A DNA stretch of 64,000 bases from Leptobacterium sp964389205 (GCA_964389205.1 CAYMDH010000009.1:1-64000), one strand, 5' to 3'; positions 17,398 to 27,225 are shown, counted from the stretch's first letter. Notes: generated by a model from the letters alone, not told the origin. Numbers and translations are program-made.

Positions 17398-18102
17398 ATG
17401 AGTATTATTAGAAATGAAAGTGGATCTAATTTGTCTATCTGGACGACTGTTTTAGGCGATGGAAATTATCATAATCCAAGTGTACCTCCTGTAACCATTG
17501 ACGATATCAAAAGAGTAGATGAGACAGCTTTTTCTATTTTGGAAGCAAATATTCATAACAGAAGAATAATGGCTCATAACATTAGTTTTAATAGAATTAC
17601 AGATCCTCAAGCATTAACCTGCGTGCATAAGGCAAAGTATAATTTTAAACTTCCTTATTTGCCTTCCACAGGTCAAATTAATTTTAATGGACAGACTATT
17701 GAAGGAGGTTTGTTTGTTTGGGATGGTGTTACTGCACAATTAGATTATGGCTTGGCTTTTCAATGGATTATCAATCCTTGGGATCCTAATTATAAGAAAT
17801 TATTTTTTTGGAATGGATCGAGTTGGACATCTTTTAATACAAACTTAGAGCCCGATACTCAATTTCATGAAATTGAATTTACATTAGACATTCCAAATGC
17901 AAATGCTACTATTAAACTTGATGGGGTTCCATTTGTTCAAAATGTTTTTTCTATAACACCAAAGACAGGTTGGGGGACAACAGTTGATGCTCGTTTTCAA
18001 GCAGAAACGATTAGTATTTTCCCTCCTGAAACAGGCCCAATACCTATGCAAAAAGTAGATTTTAAAGATTGGGAATGGAATTGGTTAACAACTATTGTTT
18101 AA
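17398..18102 (+). CDS. Unknown protein, possibly a ConA-like fold
   Basis: 234 aa, no signal peptide, acidic and rich in Trp/Asn. The middle (about 85-205) reads like a lectin-type sandwich: AKYNFKLPYLP, GGLFVWDGVTAQLDYGLAFQW, FHEIEFTLDIPNANATIKLDG; the last resembles the heat-shock of strands in LamG/polysaccharide-binding folds. No family could be named. It overlaps the convergent phosphatase gene by 4 bp at the stop codons, so no terminator lies between them. Confidence 0.6.
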   Translation: MSIIRNESGSNLSIWTTVLGDGNYHNPSVPPVTIDDIKRVDETAFSILEANIHNRRIMAHNISFNRITDPQALTCVHKAKYNFKLPYLPSTGQINFNGQTIEGGLFVWDGVTAQLDYGLAFQWIINPWDPNYKKLFFWNGSSWTSFNTNLEPDTQFHEIEFTLDIPNANATIKLDGVPFVQNVFSITPKTGWGTTVDARFQAETISIFPPETGPIPMQKVDFKDWEWNWLTTIV

Positions 18103-18830
18103 TTGCGCCCCATTTCATCGGGATATAATTCATGAACGTTATCGCTTTGCCAAAATTCTTTTGTGGCAATATTCATAATTGTCAATGGACTTTTATAGGC
18201 GGCTCCTGTATCAATATTCCAAACATTGGCTGCATTTACAGGAGTTGTTTTTCCAATTCTTATAGTTGGAGTATGCCCCAAAAAAACCTCGTTATAATGT
18301 AAAAAACGTTTAGGATATCTAACATCCTCTTTTGAGAGCCTAGGATCTAGCGATAATGCTGTTTCCCATAGAGATCTATCCCAATAAAAAAGTTCAGGAA
18401 AATACTCTCGTTCTACCCCATGTGGGTTGGTAAAGCCTGCATGAACGTATAAGTTGTTTTTGGCATCGATATAATAGTTTTTCAATGATTCAAAAAAAGA
18501 AATGTGCTTGTTTTTTCGGCTTTCAGTCATTTTAGAATATGCAGTAACAGTAGTGGCGCCACCGTGAAAAAGCCATTGAGGGTTATCGGTATTATATTTC
18601 AACCACTTATAACAAAGATCGTCATGATTTCCCCTAATAAAAATACAGGGATTAATTTGACTAAGGTTTATTAAATAATCGATGACTTCTGGTGATTCAC
18701 TCCACCCATCTACATAATCACCTAAAAAAATCAAAGTATCTTCTGGCTTTACTTTTGCGCGTTCTAAAACCTGAATAAGCGCTTTAAAACCGCCATGGAT
18801 ATCACCAATTACATAGGTATTTTTTTTCAT
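18099..18830 (-). CDS. Metallophosphoesterase of the PPP (serine/threonine phosphatase-like) family
   Basis: 243 aa. The metal-binding motifs are complete: GDIHGG (8-13), GDYVDGWSE (about 37-45) and RGNHDD (about 70-75), followed by VHAGF and LGHTPT. This pattern is shared by PrpA/PrpB-type protein phosphatases and diadenosine tetraphosphatase; the substrate cannot be decided from sequence. It is cytoplasmic and in a single-gene transcript, convergent with and overlapping the upstream unknown gene by 4 bp. Confidence 0.88.
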   Translation of the reverse strand: MKKNTYVIGDIHGGFKALIQVLERAKVKPEDTLIFLGDYVDGWSESPEVIDYLINLSQINPCIFIRGNHDDLCYKWLKYNTDNPQWLFHGGATTVTAYSKMTESRKNKHISFFESLKNYYIDAKNNLYVHAGFTNPHGVEREYFPELFYWDRSLWETALSLDPRLSKEDVRYPKRFLHYNEVFLGHTPTIRIGKTTPVNAANVWNIDTGAAYKSPLTIMNIATKEFWQSDNVHELYPDEMGRN

Positions 18831-19135
18831 CTATTTTAAAATTTTTATTTATTTGTAAGTGAACTAAATAAAAATTTTCTACTTAGATCAACCGCTACAT
18901 TTTCGCATAAAAAATTTAATTATTTAACTCCAACCTTCTATTTGTTTAGAGTCGTTGAATCTTCGATTTCGGTGGGTAAGCAAAAAATTAATTTTGTTTA
19001 TGCTCATTTCATTGCTTTTTTCTCACAGGATAGTTATATCGTCCTATTTTCAATTCTAAATAGTATCTTTAACTAATCTGTTTCAAAAATACTGAAATGA
19101 TCTAGCTTATAACTTATTTAGATTAAAAAACAACT
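18831..19135. other. Intergenic region, nothing specific seen
   Basis: 305 bp between divergent genes. It is AT-rich, with no open frame, long inverted repeat or clear TAnnTTTG box. Promoters for both flanking genes must lie here. Confidence 0.5.
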
Positions 19136-20086
19136 ATGAAAAACATCTATTGTATTGGAGAAACACTCATTGATTTTGTAGCAGAAAAACAAGGGAATGA
19201 TCTAACTAAAGCAGTTCAATTTACCAAAAAAGCAGGAGGAGCTCCGGCAAATGTGGCAGCAGCCATCGCCAAGCTTGGAGGGAAAAGTGAATTTGTAGGT
19301 TGTGTTGGGTCTGATCCTTTTGGTGAATTTTTACTTCAAACGATAACAGACCATAGTGTTTCTGTATCTTTTGCTCAACGCAGTACATCATCGTTTACAA
19401 CATTAGCATTTGTATCATTAGCTGAAGATGGTGAACGTGATTTTGTATTTAGCCGAGGAGCCGATAAAGAATTGAAATATGATGAGAAATTACCCAATCT
19501 TTTTAAAGATCAAATTGTGCACTTTGGAGCAGCTACAGCATTTTTAGGAGGTAGCTTGCATAAGGCATATGAAAAGTATTTACTAGATGCTCATACTAAA
19601 AACGCTTTCATTTGTTTTGACCCTAATTTTAGAACAGATTTATGGAAAAATAATGAGCGCGCTTTTATAGATTATTGCCTTCCTTTTATTGAAAAAGCAG
19701 ACCTCACTAAATTTAGTTTGGAAGAAGCACAATTAATTTCTAGAAAAGATACCTTAGAAGATGCTTGTGAAGAAATACATCGTATAGGAGCAAAAGCTAT
19801 TTGCATTACCTTAGGAAAAGATGGAACTTATATAAGTACTAAAAACTTTAAAGAGACAATAGAGAGCATTGTTATACAGCCTCTTGATACCACAGGAGCT
19901 GGCGATGCTTTTATAGGATGTTTACTCAAACAAATAGGAACTCAAAAAAATCCAAAAACTATTTTTGAAGATAAAAAACTATGGATCTCAATGGTTAAAA
20001 AAGCCAATACCGCTGGTGCGATTACCGCTACTCAGTACGGCGCTATTGCAGCACTTCCTACAGAAACAGATTTAAATTCTTTTTGA
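19136..20086 (+). CDS. PfkB-family carbohydrate kinase, fructokinase-like
   Basis: 316 aa, full ribokinase-family length. The N-terminal signature is GETLIDFV then KKAGGAPANVAAAIAKLGG, and the C-terminal signature LDTTGAGDAFIGCL contains the catalytic base Asp and the anion hole. It phosphorylates a sugar, most likely fructose to fructose-6-phosphate given the GGAPANVA pattern, using ATP. No sugar hydrolase or transporter is beside it, so the substrate remains inferred. Confidence 0.87.
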   Translation: MKNIYCIGETLIDFVAEKQGNDLTKAVQFTKKAGGAPANVAAAIAKLGGKSEFVGCVGSDPFGEFLLQTITDHSVSVSFAQRSTSSFTTLAFVSLAEDGERDFVFSRGADKELKYDEKLPNLFKDQIVHFGAATAFLGGSLHKAYEKYLLDAHTKNAFICFDPNFRTDLWKNNERAFIDYCLPFIEKADLTKFSLEEAQLISRKDTLEDACEEIHRIGAKAICITLGKDGTYISTKNFKETIESIVIQPLDTTGAGDAFIGCLLKQIGTQKNPKTIFEDKKLWISMVKKANTAGAITATQYGAIAALPTETDLNSF

Positions 20087-20194
20087 AAAATTTAGCTAGA
20101 TAAAATCTCTGTTTTAGAAACTACTTTATTTTTTGAGACAAAACAATAACATCTTAGTTATAGTAATAAGCAAACTAACTGAATAGATTATTTT

Positions 20195-20731
20195 TTGGAA
20201 CAACCAACATTAATAAAAGCATGTAAACGAAATAGCTATAAAGCTCAAATGAAAGTGTATAAGCTATATAAAGATGCACTTTTTAATACGAGTATACGAG
20301 TGCTAAAAAATGAACATGATGCACAAGATGTAGTACACGATGCTTTTATTAAAGGATTTCAAAATATAGATAAGTTAGATAATAAAGGAAATTTATTAGC
20401 CTGGTTAAAACGAATCACTATTAATTGTTCTTTAGATCTTTTAAGAAAAAAGAAAAAGATAAGTTGGCTAGACGATGGGCATATTATTGTAAGAGAAGAA
20501 ATAGAGGAAGAAGCGGTTTTAAATGATCAATTATCTGTAACAAAAATTAAAAAAGAGATTGATTTATTAAAGGATAAATATAGAATTATAGTAGTACTAT
20601 ATCTTATAGAAAACTATTCTCATAAAGAGATTGCGCAACTTTTAAAATTAAATGAAAGTACCGTTCGAAATCAATACAAAAGAGGAAAAGATCAATTAAA
20701 GAAGCAGCTTCAAAACAAAATTATATCATGA
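20195..20731 (+). CDS. ECF-type RNA polymerase sigma factor
   Basis: 178 aa. Region 2 (about 12-80) has DAQDVVHDAFIKGFQNI and LLAWLKRITIN; region 4 (about 118-172) ends IAQLLKLNESTVRNQYKRGKDQL, the -35-binding helix-turn-helix. The start used is TTG (20195) followed by EQPTLIKAC; no in-frame ATG fits the domain start. The next gene overlaps by 4 bp and encodes a membrane-anchored HEAT protein likely to restrain this factor, as anti-sigma genes usually follow their sigma genes. Confidence 0.92.
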   Translation: MEQPTLIKACKRNSYKAQMKVYKLYKDALFNTSIRVLKNEHDAQDVVHDAFIKGFQNIDKLDNKGNLLAWLKRITINCSLDLLRKKKKISWLDDGHIIVREEIEEEAVLNDQLSVTKIKKEIDLLKDKYRIIVVLYLIENYSHKEIAQLLKLNESTVRNQYKRGKDQLKKQLQNKIIS

Positions 20732-21342
20732 ATTTAGAAAAATATATACGAAAACAACAGGAAGCTTTTGATGAAAAGAAAATGCCAGATCACGCACAAT
20801 TGGATTTTGAAAAAAGATTAAAAAAAGAAGTGCATACTGTATCAAAATCAAAAGGAAACACGATAAAATATTTAGCTCTAGCTGCTAGTTTTGCACTCAT
20901 TTTTGCAATGGGGTATTTTTATAATGCTTCAGAAAAAATCAAACAAGAAAATAAAGAACAGTTATTATTTTCCATGAATGATGAGACGGCGAGTGAGCGT
21001 TTAGAAGCAGTATATGAGTTTGGAGATCTTTATAAAAAAGAAGATGACCAGTTGTTAAAACGTCTTTTTGAATTGCTCCATAATGATAGTAATAACAATG
21101 TGAAAATAGCAACAATAGATGCACTTACTAAATTTACTGACAATGAAGAAATTCGCATTCAATTAATTAAAGCTTTAGAAAATGAAAAAGAACCTTTGGT
21201 TCAAATTAAATTAATACAATCACTCACTGTTTTAAGGGAACAGCGCGCTAAAAAACCTTTAAAACAAATTATTGAAGACAAAGAATCATTTCCCGTAGTG
21301 AGAGGAAACGCTTCTTTGGCAATAAACAAGTTAAAAAATTAA
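20728..21342 (+). CDS. HEAT-repeat membrane protein, putative anti-sigma factor
   Basis: 204 aa. A cytoplasmic N-terminus (about 1-45) is followed by one membrane helix (about 49-66, YLALAASFALIFAMGYFY) and an outer part with HEAT-type repeats (about 85-203: RLEAVYEFGDLY, VKIATIDALTKF, VQIKLIQSLTVL). The 4-bp overlap with the sigma gene suggests coupled translation. The topology fits an anti-sigma factor that senses the periplasm, although no ZAS/RsiW motif is visible, so the role is inferred from order. Confidence 0.75.
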   Translation: MNLEKYIRKQQEAFDEKKMPDHAQLDFEKRLKKEVHTVSKSKGNTIKYLALAASFALIFAMGYFYNASEKIKQENKEQLLFSMNDETASERLEAVYEFGDLYKKEDDQLLKRLFELLHNDSNNNVKIATIDALTKFTDNEEIRIQLIKALENEKEPLVQIKLIQSLTVLREQRAKKPLKQIIEDKESFPVVRGNASLAINKLKN

Positions 21343-21353
21343 AAAACGAACAG

Positions 21354-22319
21354 ATGAAACAATTAACAATACTATTACTATTTCTTAGCGTGGTATTCAA
21401 TACAAACGCGCAGGAAAAGAAAATTAAGTTTAATAAAGGAGTTTTAAAGATTTGTACTTCTTCAAATATGAAGATTACAGGGTATGATGGTAATGAAGTG
21501 ATTATTAAAAGCTCAAACAAGAAAGCAAAAGTATTATATGGAGTTCTTGGAAAGAATAATAAAAAGGGAACTACTGCTTCTTATAATTATAAAGTATGGA
21601 GGAAGTCTAGTGATACTGCTAAAATTATAAAAAAAGATACTATACATTTAAATAATTTTCGATATCGCTTAAGCAATAGTGCTAAAGAAAAAGAACTGGA
21701 GAAAGGATTGCAACCATTAGGAACCAAATCACCTCACCCAGCTGATAATTTATACCTAGATATTGAACAAAAGCCAGGAGAACTTATTATTAAAGATTAT
21801 ACTCCAGATCAAGGAAGGTTTATATATCATAATTCTAATAATTTATATGAATTGTTGATCCCTAATTCTATAAAGTTAGAATGGAATACAGGAAATTGTA
21901 AAAAAACAAATGCAAACACCTTTTTCATCACTACTTCTAAACCATGGGAATTAAACAATTTTAAAGGTGAAGCAGAAATCTCTTCCTCATACGGTTCTAT
22001 TAATTTAACAGATGTAAGTGGTCCTGTATTGGCAAATACTGTAGGCGGAAATATTAAAGTTATTTTTGATAAAACCACTCCTAAACATTTATATTCTTTA
22101 ATTAGCAATGATGGACATATTGATGTTCAATTGCCTAAAAATTCTAGTGTAAAAGTTGATGCTTCCGGAAGTAGGATTTTAAGTGATATTGATTTTAAAA
22201 TTATCACAGAGAACTTAGTAGAGAATAATACCAAAATAATGAATATTGAAATTAATGGTGGAAAAACAAAAATGAAACTCAATGCCGGAGTAGGGAATAT
22301 TTATTTAAGAAAGAAGTAA
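21354..22319 (+). CDS. Secreted DUF4097-like putative adhesin
   Basis: 321 aa with a signal peptide ending NTNAQ (about 1-19). The C-terminal half is a beta-helix-like DUF4097 repeat region: FKGEAEISSSYGSINLTDVSG, TVGGNIKV, SNDGHIDVQLP, NAGVGNIYLRKK. Such proteins often close sigma-anti-sigma operons in Bacteroidota and may be a target or sensor of the envelope response. It starts 11 bp after the HEAT gene and is followed by a strong terminator. Confidence 0.78.
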   Translation: MKQLTILLLFLSVVFNTNAQEKKIKFNKGVLKICTSSNMKITGYDGNEVIIKSSNKKAKVLYGVLGKNNKKGTTASYNYKVWRKSSDTAKIIKKDTIHLNNFRYRLSNSAKEKELEKGLQPLGTKSPHPADNLYLDIEQKPGELIIKDYTPDQGRFIYHNSNNLYELLIPNSIKLEWNTGNCKKTNANTFFITTSKPWELNNFKGEAEISSSYGSINLTDVSGPVLANTVGGNIKVIFDKTTPKHLYSLISNDGHIDVQLPKNSSVKVDASGSRILSDIDFKIITENLVENNTKIMNIEINGGKTKMKLNAGVGNIYLRKK

Positions 22320-22349
22320 TGGTTTAATGCCTTTAAATAAACCCAATTT

Positions 22350-22388
22350 AAAAAGACCTTTTCTATAGTAGAAAGGGTCTTTTTTTTT
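22350..22388 (+). terminator. Terminator of the sigma-HEAT-DUF4097 operon
   Basis: AAAAAGACC pairs with GGTCTTTTT, with an inner TTTCTA/TAGAAA stem, followed by a run of eight or more T (22380 onward). It is 31 bp past the DUF4097 stop. Confidence 0.88.
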
Positions 22389-22531
22389 GCCTTGATAAGG
22401 TAGAATGAATTAAGAAGAAAAAGGAAAAACCAACGAAAAAGTAATTAGCATGCATTTGAAATTAAAATCATTCCTCGAATAATAATATTATTATTTATTA
22501 ATTGAAGGGATTAAGACTTTTATGAGTTAGT

Positions 22532-23581
22532 CTATTTAGAAGTAAAATCACTAACAATACCTTCAACAATCCACTTTGCCATAGCATCCCTATTTTCGTA
22601 ATCAAGTATTCGTCGTTGATCTTTTTTATTTTTAATATTTCCCAATTCTATATATACAATGGCAGGCAATGTATTTTTAATCACGTATAGATTACTTCTA
22701 GAGCCTACAGTTCCAGAATATATCCTGTTGGGTTGATATTTTGCATACTTTTTTTTAAAAGTACTTTGTATATTTTCAGCTAGCTTTTTCCCTTTTTTAC
22801 TATTTTTATGATGGTAAAAAAACACATCAATATTTTTTCCTTTACTTCTGCTATCAACATGTGTTACAATAAGCCTTTGGAAACTTCCTTTATGTTTTAG
22901 ATATAGACTGTTTACTGTTTCTGTTCGTTGTTTTAGACGTAGCTTTTGACTTCTTTTAATTTTCGCTTTTGGATAATTAATTTCATCATAATCTATTTCT
23001 AATAAGCGTTTGTCTCGTATTCCATCATCGTTATCTTGTATAATAACATAGACTTTTGCTCCTTTAGAAAGGAGTTTTCTGGCAATACGCAAAGTAACAT
23101 CATAAGCATATTCATCTTCAGCAATAAGTTTTTCATTATATTTTTCAATAGCACCGGGATCTGGACCTCCATGACCAGAAATTAAATAATAAACAGTCCC
23201 TTCCAACGCATTATTTTCAATAGAAATATTGGAATATTTTTTTCCAAAAAGAGGATATTCAATTTCTTTAATTTTTGATGAGGGACTATCAATTTTTTTT
23301 ATGGACGTACTATCTATAAGCGTATTTTTAGTATCGATAATCAGTTCTTTATTTATTGGTAAGAGGTATTTTTTTCCTATATACAGCTTATCATTTGAGT
23401 TGAGATTTTCTTTATTCAATTCAATAAAATCACGATAATACTTAATTGGGTCGAGGCCATTTTTTCGAAGAATGGTATAAACACCATCTCCTTTAATAGC
23501 TACTACTGTTTTTTGAGTAGTTTGTGCAATGCTTACCGTATGAAAAAGCAGTGTAAAAAGAAAACCAATTTTTAACCACAT
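22532..23581 (-). CDS. N-acetylmuramoyl-L-alanine amidase with N-terminal LysM-like domain
   Basis: 349 aa with a signal peptide (about 1-20, VSIAQ). A LysM-like segment (about 28-76: GDGVYTILRKNGLDP, KLYIGKKYLLP) precedes an Amidase_3 domain (about 125-345): SGHGGPDPGA with the first zinc His, a Glu in the NEKLIAEDEYAYDV stretch, VTHVDSRS with the second His and the late catalytic Glu in VYIELGN. It cleaves the amide between muramic acid and the stem peptide in the cell wall. A peptidoglycan endopeptidase-type M23 gene lies upstream on the same strand. Confidence 0.87.
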   Translation of the reverse strand: MWLKIGFLFTLLFHTVSIAQTTQKTVVAIKGDGVYTILRKNGLDPIKYYRDFIELNKENLNSNDKLYIGKKYLLPINKELIIDTKNTLIDSTSIKKIDSPSSKIKEIEYPLFGKKYSNISIENNALEGTVYYLISGHGGPDPGAIEKYNEKLIAEDEYAYDVTLRIARKLLSKGAKVYVIIQDNDDGIRDKRLLEIDYDEINYPKAKIKRSQKLRLKQRTETVNSLYLKHKGSFQRLIVTHVDSRSKGKNIDVFFYHHKNSKKGKKLAENIQSTFKKKYAKYQPNRIYSGTVGSRSNLYVIKNTLPAIVYIELGNIKNKKDQRRILDYENRDAMAKWIVEGIVSDFTSK

Positions 23582-23652
23582 GTCATTTTAATTATATAAA
23601 CCTTCTATATAGTACTATGAAAAATACATGCCTAAATAAACATGGAATAGAA

Positions 23653-24618
23653 TTAATTTAAAACAAGCCGCTGTCCTATCTTAAGTTTTGCATTTTTTCG
23701 GATAGCATTTAGTTTACAAATTTGAGAGATACTTAACTGATGATTTCTAGAAATACTCCATAAAGTATCACCTCGTTTAATGACGTAAATAGTACTTTCA
23801 GGTTTTTTATTTGATAGAGCATCATCTAAAGAGCTATACGTAATAATCTTACTTTGTCTTGTTGAACGATGCTTTAAAGGGTTGGTCCATTTCTTGGTTA
23901 CCCATAGTTCTTTAGCTCGTATATTATTTTCTTCATTAAAATTAAATAAATATTCGGGGTTAATGCTCTGCCCTTTATAACGAACCTCTAAGTGTAAATG
24001 ACTTCCTCTGGCGTTTCCAGTTACGCCTCCTTTACCAATTACCTGTCCTTTTAAAACAGTATCATTTTCTTTAACCAATTGCTTAGATAAATGTGCATAA
24101 ACAGTTTCTAGGCCATTATTATGTCGCACTATAACCGTTTTCCCATGACCTCCATGATATTTTACATAACGTACTTTTCCATCAAACATAGCGCGTACAT
24201 CATCTCCAGAAATAAGATCAATATCTATACCGTGATGTGCTCTTCCTCGTCTCCACCCATAACGAGAAGTGATTACTTTTTTTCGTTCAATTGGAGATGT
24301 GTATGAACTGTCTTTAAAAGAAATATTAAAAGGATACTTTAAAAGAGAGGTCATATAAGGATTAAATGTATTTGTCGCCCAGTACTCTTCCATAAAAGAA
24401 TTATCTTCAAATAACGAATCTATTTCTTGTTGTATTATATTATCTTCTTCTATAAAAACAGATAGATCTGGTAAGACCATTTTCTTTTTGCCTTCTAATT
24501 CTAAAATAAGAGGCTTTGTTAAAGAATCATTTGTTTTGGTTTGTGCGATTATACTATAACTACTTAAGAATAGTATGAGAAATACGCTTGCTGTAAGTCG
24601 ATAAAAATTAATACTCAT
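23653..24618 (-). CDS. M23 family metallopeptidase with C-terminal LysM domain
   Basis: 321 aa with a signal peptide (ending SIIAQ). The M23 domain (about 110-225) shows the zinc motifs HHGIDID (H-x-x-x-D) and HLHLEVR (H-x-H), plus GNGL-like turns. A LysM (about 276-320: VIKRGDTLWSISRNHQ to KIGQRLVLN) targets peptidoglycan. It cuts peptide cross-links in the periplasm. The amidase gene follows 71 bp downstream, so the pair may remodel the wall together. Confidence 0.92.
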   Translation of the reverse strand: MSINFYRLTASVFLILFLSSYSIIAQTKTNDSLTKPLILELEGKKKMVLPDLSVFIEEDNIIQQEIDSLFEDNSFMEEYWATNTFNPYMTSLLKYPFNISFKDSSYTSPIERKKVITSRYGWRRGRAHHGIDIDLISGDDVRAMFDGKVRYVKYHGGHGKTVIVRHNNGLETVYAHLSKQLVKENDTVLKGQVIGKGGVTGNARGSHLHLEVRYKGQSINPEYLFNFNEENNIRAKELWVTKKWTNPLKHRSTRQSKIITYSSLDDALSNKKPESTIYVIKRGDTLWSISRNHQLSISQICKLNAIRKNAKLKIGQRLVLN

Positions 24619-24833
24619 TTTACTGTGTAACCTATTTATTGATGCTGTTGTTTAAAAGCATTTAGTAGGATTTCCATAAAAGAGGGGTATCAAATAACGT
24701 TGAACTACTTAAATAAGTTTTTATAATCATCAGAAAAGATTATAAAGCTATTTATAATTTTCTGCACGTAAGATAAAAAGAAATTTATACCAAATCCAAA
24801 TAATTGATTTTCTGAGATCTAAATTGAATATGT

Positions 24834-25232
24834 TTAATGAGTAACTCCTAAGCCATCATATACAATTACTTTATTCCATAAATCTTTAGACTCTTCAATA
24901 AATAATAAATGAACATCCTCTTCTTGATATTTATCTTGCTCTTCTTTAGAGTCAAAAGTAACAATGAGAGAATATGTATAAGAATTATCTACAACTTCAC
25001 GAGGAGTCATTGCGGGAACTCCAATAAAGTTTGTTTTTGTATATTTTGAACTTGAAATAAATTTATGAATAGATTTTTCAAATGCTTGCCTATCTTCTTT
25101 ATTATCAGGGTTTTTTAACCAAAAGAATACAGTATGTACAAAATTCTTATTAAACATATCTTCTTGTTTTATTTTTTCTGTGCAGCTAGAAAAACTTATT
25201 AAAAATACGATTAGTATGGTTAGCTTTTTCAT
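24834..25232 (-). CDS. Dabb-domain lipoprotein
   Basis: 132 aa. The lipoprotein signal ends FSSC (Cys 17). The rest is one stress-responsive A/B barrel (Dabb) domain: VHTVFFWLKNP at the start strand, SYTYSLIVTFDSKEEQDKYQ and the closing VIVYDGL. Dabb domains are small dimeric barrels; the membrane-anchored Bacteroidota version has no assigned function. It stands alone downstream of the AlbA-type gene. Confidence 0.88.
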   Translation of the reverse strand: MKKLTILIVFLISFSSCTEKIKQEDMFNKNFVHTVFFWLKNPDNKEDRQAFEKSIHKFISSSKYTKTNFIGVPAMTPREVVDNSYTYSLIVTFDSKEEQDKYQEEDVHLLFIEESKDLWNKVIVYDGLGVTH

Positions 25233-25255
25233 AAAATGAATATTAAGTTTAGTAA

Positions 25256-26391
25256 TTAGTTATAACGTACTTTTCGCAAAATACGAAGAGATTCTTTAAG
25301 AGAGGCGTATACTTTTTTATTGTAATTTTTAATAATCCAACGATGTGACTCTAATTTCTCTCGAGCTTCTTCAAAACCATTTAAAGCACAAATAAGATAT
25401 GTGGCAGGGAGGTTTTTAAATCTGTCAATTCGTTTTTGTGTAAGACGATGTTCTTCTTTATTTTATCTAAAATTATATTATTTGTATTATATATGTGATA
25501 GAGCGTTTTTTTATCGAACTGAGGAGGTTTAAAGATAAGAGTGCTATCCATTTTATAAGTGCCATTATCATTAAAAATAATAGTTTTCGTTTCTAACGGA
25601 TAATACTTTTGTTGTTCATTTAATCCTAATTGAACAAATTCTATTGTGGTAAAAGTAGTATCGTTATAAGTGATTTCAACTTCGTCTAAGGCAGAATAAA
25701 AAAGCTGAACCTGTTCATTAATAAGTTCAATATCTACTCTAGAATAATAGATTTGTCCATTGTGGTTTTTTGTATGACCAGCCCAACAAACTACAAATTG
25801 TTCTTTAAATACTTTATAGTTTGATTTTAAATCCCCATGTCTATTATTAATAAAATCAATAACACCATCTAACGTAAGTTCAATATTGTTGTGCGCATGT
25901 TGTTCTATCTCTGCAACAATATGAGAATTAGTATCCTTAATGGCAATATCAAAAACCTTCGGCATACTTATACTTCCATCTCTAAAAAATACACTGCCTC
26001 CCCAATATTTCCATATGTTTTTTTGAAGCGAACAAATTTCACCTGTAGATCGTATGGTGACTAATCCAACTACCTTGCCTTCAGGAAGCCCCGGAAAAGG
26101 AATATTTTCATAAGAAATTAAAGGAGGATTATCTAAATATGCATTTACTAGGTTTTGAATTTTACTATCATCAAAAAAATCAACACCTACAATTTTATTA
26201 TCTTCGTCTTCAACCCCAATCACTATAAAAGAATTGTTTTTAGGGTTAGAGTTAGCCAACGCACATACGTGTTTTAAAAACTTTCCTTTCCCTTCTTTTT
26301 CTCCAATATCTATAAAACGCTTTTTATCATAAAAACTATTTTCGTCATTATGAGCCAATAAGTTTTTAACTAAAAGACGTTTATTAATCAT
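25256..26391 (-). pseudogene. AlbA_2/Schlafen-type ATP-binding protein, frameshifted near the C-terminus
   Basis: The N-terminal half has an AlbA_2 domain: FIDIGEKEGKGKFLKHVCALANS and FIVIGVEDEDNKIVGVD, found in DNA/RNA-binding regulators and Schlafen relatives. The direct frame ends at 25381 (LPHILFVL). A second frame continues with good coding character: KEEHRLTQKRIDRFKNLP, YLICALNGFEEAREKLE, ending LRILRKVRYN at 25256. Adding one base to the four-base run at 25461-25464 restores one protein of about 378 aa. Either the tail was lost, or the base count here is wrong. Confidence 0.78.
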
Positions 26392-26431
26392 TGTGCTTTA
26401 AATCATTAATTTTAAAGTGATATATATGTGA

Positions 26432-27190
26432 TTAAATATTCTTTTTAACAATAGTACTACTTGCTTGTGCAGTAGGCAATACTACTAAATCTGCAATGTT
26501 TACATGATAAGGCCTTGAAATCACAAATTGAATAATATCTGCAATGTCTTCTGGTTTTAAAGGGTCAAAACCTTTGTATACATTTTCTGCCTTTGTATCA
26601 TCTCCCTTAAAACGAACCTTACTAAATTCCGTTTCTACCAAACCAGGGTGTACGGCACCTACCCTAATTCCATATTCGTTAAGATCTATACGCATGCCTT
26701 TATTAATAGCATCGACAGCATGTTTGCTAGCACAGTATACATTTCCATTAGGATACACTTCTTTCCCAGCAGTAGATCCAATATTAATAATGTGCCCTCC
26801 TTTTTGTGCAATCATTTTAGGAATTACTGCTTTAGAAACATATAGCAATCCTTTTACGTTAATATCTAACATAGCATCCCAATCGTCTGTATCTCCTGTT
26901 TGAAGAGGATCTAATCCATGAGCATTTCCAGCATTGTTAATTAGAATATCAATGGAAGAAAAACCAGAAGGTAAATTTTGTATTTCTTTAAAAATAGTTT
27001 CTTTATCACGCACATCAAAACAAAGAGAAGTTACTTCTGTCTGTTTTGATAATTCTTGAACTAAGGTCGCTAGACGATCTTGACGTCTACCGCATATGAT
27101 TAACCGAATCCCGTTTTTGGCAAAAATAATAGCCGTTTCTTTACCAATACCACTTGTTGCACCTGTTATGAGTGCTGTTTTCTTTTTCAT
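26432..27190 (-). CDS. Short-chain dehydrogenase/reductase, YdfG-like
   Basis: 252 aa, classical SDR length. The cofactor motif is TGATSGIGKE (about 8-17), with NNAGNAHGL (about 86-94), catalytic Ser in GSTAG and the Tyr-x-x-x-Lys pair in YCASKHA. The C-terminal text FKGDDTKAENVYKGFDPL matches the serine/3-hydroxypropionate dehydrogenase type (YdfG). It oxidises a small hydroxy acid with NADP, probably. It lies 35 bp downstream of an aldo-keto reductase gene; both may belong to one transcript. Confidence 0.87.
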   Translation of the reverse strand: MKKKTALITGATSGIGKETAIIFAKNGIRLIICGRRQDRLATLVQELSKQTEVTSLCFDVRDKETIFKEIQNLPSGFSSIDILINNAGNAHGLDPLQTGDTDDWDAMLDINVKGLLYVSKAVIPKMIAQKGGHIINIGSTAGKEVYPNGNVYCASKHAVDAINKGMRIDLNEYGIRVGAVHPGLVETEFSKVRFKGDDTKAENVYKGFDPLKPEDIADIIQFVISRPYHVNIADLVVLPTAQASSTIVKKNI

Positions 27191-27225
27191 AATTTATTTT
27201 TAACTAATGAAATATGACTTAGTAA

